Source: an uncultured Megamonas sp. (lineage in GTDB: Bacteria > Bacillota > Negativicutes > Selenomonadales > Selenomonadaceae). From it: a DNA stretch of 8,482 bases. A program made the translations under genes and the position numbers. Of the stretch, positions 5,770-8,482 are shown piece by piece. The notes under the pieces are model-generated. The model did not search any database and was not told the origin of the DNA. It was given only the letters and a program-made list of their open reading frames with translations. Location: the NCBI GenBank assembly GCA_900554895.1, contig USIX01000099.1, forward strand, positions 1 to 8,482, given 5' to 3'. Within the stretch, counting starts at the first letter, position 1, and each line of letters begins with the position of its first letter.

Positions 5770-7142
5770 GATTTATTATACAAAATCTGCTGAATAGGAG
5801 TTTGTTTCTTTTTATCCAATTTATAAAGATAGATAAAAAAGCATAGGCATAAAAAAACTTGAACGGATGTTGAAGCAGGTGAAGCCAATCCTATATAGAA
5901 TAAGGAAGGGTCGTTCATCTGGCTCATAAAATAAGAAACGGGAATTCGGATGGCGAATGCCCCGAATATACCTTGTATCATGACGAATAATGTTTTGCCG
6001 TGTCCATTGAAATATCCGACGAAGCAGAACAGCATGGAAACGAGAAAACAGTCAATGGCGTATGCTTTTAGGTATTCAGCTGTTGCCAGAATAATTTGCG
6101 CATCCGTGGAGAAAATCATGGCGAGGATATCACCGTGGAAAAATGACACAAAGCCGAGGATTGTACCGATAAAAAGCGAGGATATAATTGTATATCCGAG
6201 AGCTTTGAATACTCTGTCCGGCTTTTTTGCACCGAGATTTTGTGCGGTAAATACTGCCATGTACTGCATATAAGCGGACGGAACGAGCATGATGAAGGCA
6301 CAGATTTTTTCGGCAACGCCGACACCGGCGGAAAAAATGACGCCGAGAGAATTCACGATAGCCAAGATAACTAAAAATGATATATTTACAAGCAGGTCCT
6401 GCAGGGCGACGGGACTGCCGAGACGCAGAACTTTTTTGGTGATTTTGGAGTTGAAGCGAATGTAACTGAGATGGAATGAAATGGGCAGATTGACATGACG
6501 GGCGATTAGTAAAGATAAAATAACGCTTATTGCCTGTGCAAGAACGGTGGCAATGGCAGCACCGGCAACGCCCATGTTGAAAACGGCAACAAAGAGCAGG
6601 TCGCCGATAATATTACAGATACAGGCAATGGCAGCGGTATATAGTGGCAGACGGGAATTGCCTACGCCGCGCAGAACGCTGCCGAAAACGTTATAGGCAA
6701 TGATAAAAACAGTACCGGCGGAGCAGATTTGTACATAGATAACGGTTAAGTCAAATGCCTGCAATGGAGTGTGCATGATGGAAGCAATAGGAGAAGCCAT
6801 TGCTATCATGGCGATTGTAACGATAATGGAAATGATAAAAAACAGATATATGCTGGCGCCGATGATTTTTCCGGCATCATTAAAAAGACCTTGACCGATT
6901 TTTCTGCCGACAAGAATTGTTATCCCCATAGAAAGACCGACAATAACGAGCGTCAGGGTCTGCATAACCTGACTGCCTATGGCAACGGCGGAAACGTCTT
7001 CTGGCATACAGAACTGACCGACGATTATTAAATCCACTGCACCGTACATTGCCTGTAAAAACAGGGCAAGCAAGATAGGTAAAGCAAAATGAAACAGAGG
7101 TTTTAAAATACTTCCTTCCGTAAGTGTTAATTGTTTGTCCAT
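5766..7142 (-). CDS. MATE-family multidrug/cation efflux pump (MepA/NorM type)
   Basis: This 458-residue inner-membrane protein has the length and about 12 hydrophobic segments of the MATE family, organised as two related halves. The first helix region, LPILLALFLQAMYGAVDLIIVGQF (about 21-44), is characteristic, as are GSVLRGVGNSRLPLYTAA (about 158-175) and FVGYFNGHGKTLFV in the second half. MATE pumps export organic cations, driven by Na+ or H+. The leader upstream resembles a guanidine-IV riboswitch, a class found in front of mepA-like MATE genes, so guanidinium or a related cation is the likely inducer and possibly the substrate. An AAGGAG site lies 7 bases before the ATG (plus 7150-7155). 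It sits between larB and larC2, where larC1 would be expected. By eye its base composition looks more GC-rich than that of the amidase genes. Confidence 0.92.
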   Translation of the reverse strand: MDKQLTLTEGSILKPLFHFALPILLALFLQAMYGAVDLIIVGQFCMPEDVSAVAIGSQVMQTLTLVIVGLSMGITILVGRKIGQGLFNDAGKIIGASIYLFFIISIIVTIAMIAMASPIASIMHTPLQAFDLTVIYVQICSAGTVFIIAYNVFGSVLRGVGNSRLPLYTAAIACICNIIGDLLFVAVFNMGVAGAAIATVLAQAISVILSLLIARHVNLPISFHLSYIRFNSKITKKVLRLGSPVALQDLLVNISFLVILAIVNSLGVIFSAGVGVAEKICAFIMLVPSAYMQYMAVFTAQNLGAKKPDRVFKALGYTIISSLFIGTILGFVSFFHGDILAMIFSTDAQIILATAEYLKAYAIDCFLVSMLFCFVGYFNGHGKTLFVMIQGIFGAFAIRIPVSYFMSQMNDPSLFYIGLASPASTSVQVFLCLCFFIYLYKLDKKKQTPIQQILYNKS

Positions 7143-7159
7143 AAAATATCTCCTTTTTT

Positions 7160-7192
7160 ATAAAAAAATAAATTTTTTTATGTACCCGGGTA
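7160..7192. repeat. Two palindromes between the leader terminator and the MATE ribosome binding site
   Basis: ATAAAAAAAT (7160-7169) and ATTTTTTTAT (7172-7181) are inverted copies separated by AA. TACCCGGGTA (7183-7192) is a perfect 10-base palindrome next to the U-tract of the riboswitch terminator. In the read-through mRNA these could fold weakly near the ribosome binding site. No known function is assigned. Confidence 0.4.
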
Positions 7193-7193
7193 T

Positions 7194-7242
7194 AAAAAAA
7201 GGCTGGATAAGAAATCAAGCGCACTTGACATCTTATCCAGCC
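7194..7242 (-). terminator. Riboswitch expression platform: intrinsic terminator before the MATE gene
   Basis: GGCTGGATAAGA (plus 7231-7242 read on the minus strand) pairs perfectly with TCTTATCCAGCC (plus 7201-7212) over 12 bp. A 2x2 internal loop is followed by TCAAG/CTTGA and a TGCG tetraloop. Seven U residues follow (plus A7194-7200). It is the last signal before the pump and also the only terminator after dedA-larB. Confidence 0.92.
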
Positions 7243-7275
7243 GTTATAGTTGCGACTATAAGCCCTCCGATGAGC
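7194..7275 (-). ncRNA. Candidate guanidine-IV riboswitch (mepA motif) controlling the MATE pump
   Basis: The leader RNA begins with a purine-rich segment, ATCGGAGGGC (minus strand, plus 7262-7271). A 7-bp hairpin follows: TTATAGT (plus 7255-7261) with ACTATAA (7244-7250) around a CGCA loop (7251-7254), then CGGC leads into the terminator hairpin. The CGCA loop is the exact complement of the TGCG loop (7220-7223) at the tip of the terminator, so a kissing-loop interaction can form. A two-hairpin kissing-loop aptamer merged with a terminator upstream of a MATE gene is the known architecture of guanidine-IV riboswitches, in which ligand prevents termination. The class assignment rests on architecture, context and remembered consensus; no covariance search was run. 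Confidence 0.78.
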
Positions 7276-7281
7276 AGTTTT

Positions 7282-7309
7282 ATTATAGCAAATTGAATTT
7301 TAAAGTCAA
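7282..7309 (-). promoter_or_regulatory. Sigma-A-type promoter of the riboswitch-MATE unit
   Basis: On the minus strand TTGACT (plus 7304-7309), 16 bases and a consensus TATAAT (plus 7282-7287) precede the riboswitch leader. The predicted start is near 7275. The -35 box begins only about 13 bases after the larB stop codon. Confidence 0.85.
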
Positions 7310-7321
7310 TAAAAATTTATA

Positions 7322-8077
7322 TCAGCGCATATGGTTTATCATGCTGGCAAGGCGACCGGCGCCAAAACCGTTATCAATATTCATAACGGCGACACCGGCG
7401 GCACAGCTGTTTAGCATAGCAAGAAGTGCCGAAAGACCGCCGAAGGATGCTCCGTAACCGACACTTGTAGGTACGGCAATAACCGGTTTATTGGCAAGGC
7501 CGCCGACAACGCTGGCAAGAGCACCCTCCATACCTGCCGCTACAATTATAACATTAGCATCATCGATTAAATTTTTTCTGGCAAGCAAGCGGTGAATTCC
7601 GGCTACACCGACATCAAAGCAGTATTCGACTTTATTGCCCATAAGCTGTGCAGTAAGTCCCGCTTCGCATGCTACAGGAATATCGCTTGTACCCGCTGTC
7701 AATACGAGAATAAAACGTTTGTCGTCAATGGGAGTAGTATCCCTCTCTACATAAATGATACGTGCAGCTTCGTCATACAGTGCGCTCGGCACGAGTTTAA
7801 GGACAGAAGCGTAATTTTCCTGTGTAGCACGGGAGGCAATAATATTTTTTTTGCTGTGATTAAACAGGTTAAGAAAAATATCAGCGATTTGCTGGTTTGT
7901 TTTTCCTGCACAGTAAATAACTTCAGGAAAGCCTTGCCGATTAGCTCTGCTGTGGTCAACTTTGGCAAAGCCGATATCTTCAAAGCTGTCATTTTGAATT
8001 TTTTCCAAAACGGTTTTTTCACTGACAGTTCCCTGTTTATAAGAATGAAGTAAATCAATTAATTCTGTATTGTTCAT
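7322..8077 (-). CDS. larB: LarB, pyridinium-3,5-biscarboxylate mononucleotide synthase
   Basis: This 251-residue cytosolic enzyme performs the first step of nickel-pincer nucleotide synthesis: carboxylation of nicotinate adenine dinucleotide and hydrolysis to the biscarboxylate mononucleotide. The C-terminal half is a PurE/AIR-carboxylase-like domain, with TAGTSDIPVACEAG at 127-140, FDVGVAGIHRLL at 154-165, AAGMEGALASVVGGL at 180-194 and PTSVGYGASFGGLSALLAMLNSC at 203-225. Cys225 corresponds to the active-site cysteine of the L. plantarum enzyme. The N-terminal segment contains DHSRANRQGFPEVIY near 41-55, which is also conserved in the family. Length is normal. Its ATG overlaps the dedA stop in ATGA, indicating translational coupling and a shared transcript whose promoter lies beyond the window. 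Confidence 0.95.
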   Translation of the reverse strand: MNNTELIDLLHSYKQGTVSEKTVLEKIQNDSFEDIGFAKVDHSRANRQGFPEVIYCAGKTNQQIADIFLNLFNHSKKNIIASRATQENYASVLKLVPSALYDEAARIIYVERDTTPIDDKRFILVLTAGTSDIPVACEAGLTAQLMGNKVEYCFDVGVAGIHRLLARKNLIDDANVIIVAAGMEGALASVVGGLANKPVIAVPTSVGYGASFGGLSALLAMLNSCAAGVAVMNIDNGFGAGRLASMINHMR

Positions 8078-8482
8078 TTTCTAAAACCTTTTTTCTTGTT
8101 TTGATTGCGTTTATAACGAATATAGTAAAATAGGCAGATTAATACAAGGAAAGTAGCTACGGCAAGACTGGCTTCATGACCTACGTCGAGCATTTTCTTC
8201 CAATTATCGCCGAGTACCCAGCCGATATATAAAATGAGCATTGTCCACGGCAGCGAACCGATGAAGGTATAAACGATGAATTTTTTCATGTTGACGCGGG
8301 CAAAACCGGCAGGTAAGGAAATGAAGGTGCGGACTACAGGAAGGAGACGGCTGAAAAATACGGCTTTAATACCGTATCGGTCAAACCAGCGCTGTGCTGT
8401 GTCCACATGAGATTTTTTCATAAAGAAATATTTTCCGTATCGGTCTACAAATGGACGACCGCCGTGGGAACCGATATAATAC
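8074..8482 (-). CDS. DedA-family (VTT domain) membrane protein, 5' end cut by window edge
   Basis: The reading frame is open to the right window edge, so the N-terminus is missing and the internal ATG at 8421 is not the start. The visible 135 or so residues begin YYIGSHGGRPFVDRYGKYFF and contain the DedA hallmark block FFSRLLPVVRTFISLPAGFARV, followed by two hydrophobic segments and a basic tail (RYKRNQNKKKGFRK). The F-x-R-LLPVVRT segment is the conserved re-entrant region of the DedA/VTT family. Members act in the inner membrane as lipid (polyprenyl phosphate or phospholipid) flippase-like proteins and affect envelope integrity. The stop overlaps the larB start by 4 bases (ATGA). A direct role in the lar pathway is not apparent. 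Confidence 0.9.
   Translation of the reverse strand, partial: YYIGSHGGRPFVDRYGKYFFMKKSHVDTAQRWFDRYGIKAVFFSRLLPVVRTFISLPAGFARVNMKKFIVYTFIGSLPWTMLILYIGWVLGDNWKKMLDVGHEASLAVATFLVLICLFYYIRYKRNQNKKKGFRK

Noticed and set aside
7592..8053. Plus-strand 153-codon open frame within larB
   Set aside because: It is antisense to an unmistakable LarB with conserved motifs, has no recognisable protein features and is a shadow frame.
8074..8421. Short complete 115-residue protein starting at 8421
   Set aside because: The frame continues to the window edge with DedA-like sequence (GGRPF-DRYGKYFF), so this is the 3' part of a longer gene.

Overview
The window is AT-rich bacterial DNA with tight operons, intrinsic terminators, AGGAGG-type ribosome binding sites and sigma-70/A-type promoters. 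It suggests a low-GC Bacillota anaerobe. The secreted acetamidase carrying a copper-amine-oxidase-like stalk domain, the E. coli-like periplasmic asparaginase and the lar/DedA set would fit a diderm Negativicute, but genus is not decidable from sequence alone.

Left region (1-4210): three exported amide-hydrolysing enzymes. A minus-strand acetamidase/formamidase-family protein with a C-terminal stalk-like domain (134-1711) is divergent from a plus-strand pair: a type II L-asparaginase (1978-3045) and a nitrilase-superfamily amidohydrolase (3066-4175). All three have signal peptides, so together they would release ammonia from amides outside the cytoplasm. Each side of the divergent intergenic region has a good promoter, and each transcript begins with an intrinsic-terminator-like hairpin ahead of the ribosome binding site. 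An 18-bp palindrome (1776-1793) lies exactly over the -10 box of the acetamidase promoter.

Spacer (4211-4448): AT-rich, with no gene recognised.

Right region (4449-8482, all minus strand): read in transcription order, a DedA-family membrane protein (cut by the window edge) is followed by larB, then a promoter and riboswitch-type leader, a MATE efflux pump, another promoter, a stand-alone C-terminal LarC domain (larC2) and larE. LarB, LarC and LarE make the nickel-pincer nucleotide cofactor of lactate racemase-type enzymes. The N-terminal LarC domain (LarC1) is absent and the MATE cassette occupies the place where it would be expected.

The MATE leader has the features of a guanidine-IV (mepA motif) riboswitch: a small hairpin whose CGCA loop is complementary to the TGCG loop of the terminator hairpin, a U-tract and a MATE pump downstream. 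If correct, guanidine export is controlled by transcription termination. Because larB ends about 13 bases before the MATE promoter, the same terminator also gates read-through from dedA-larB into the pump and possibly into larC2-larE.
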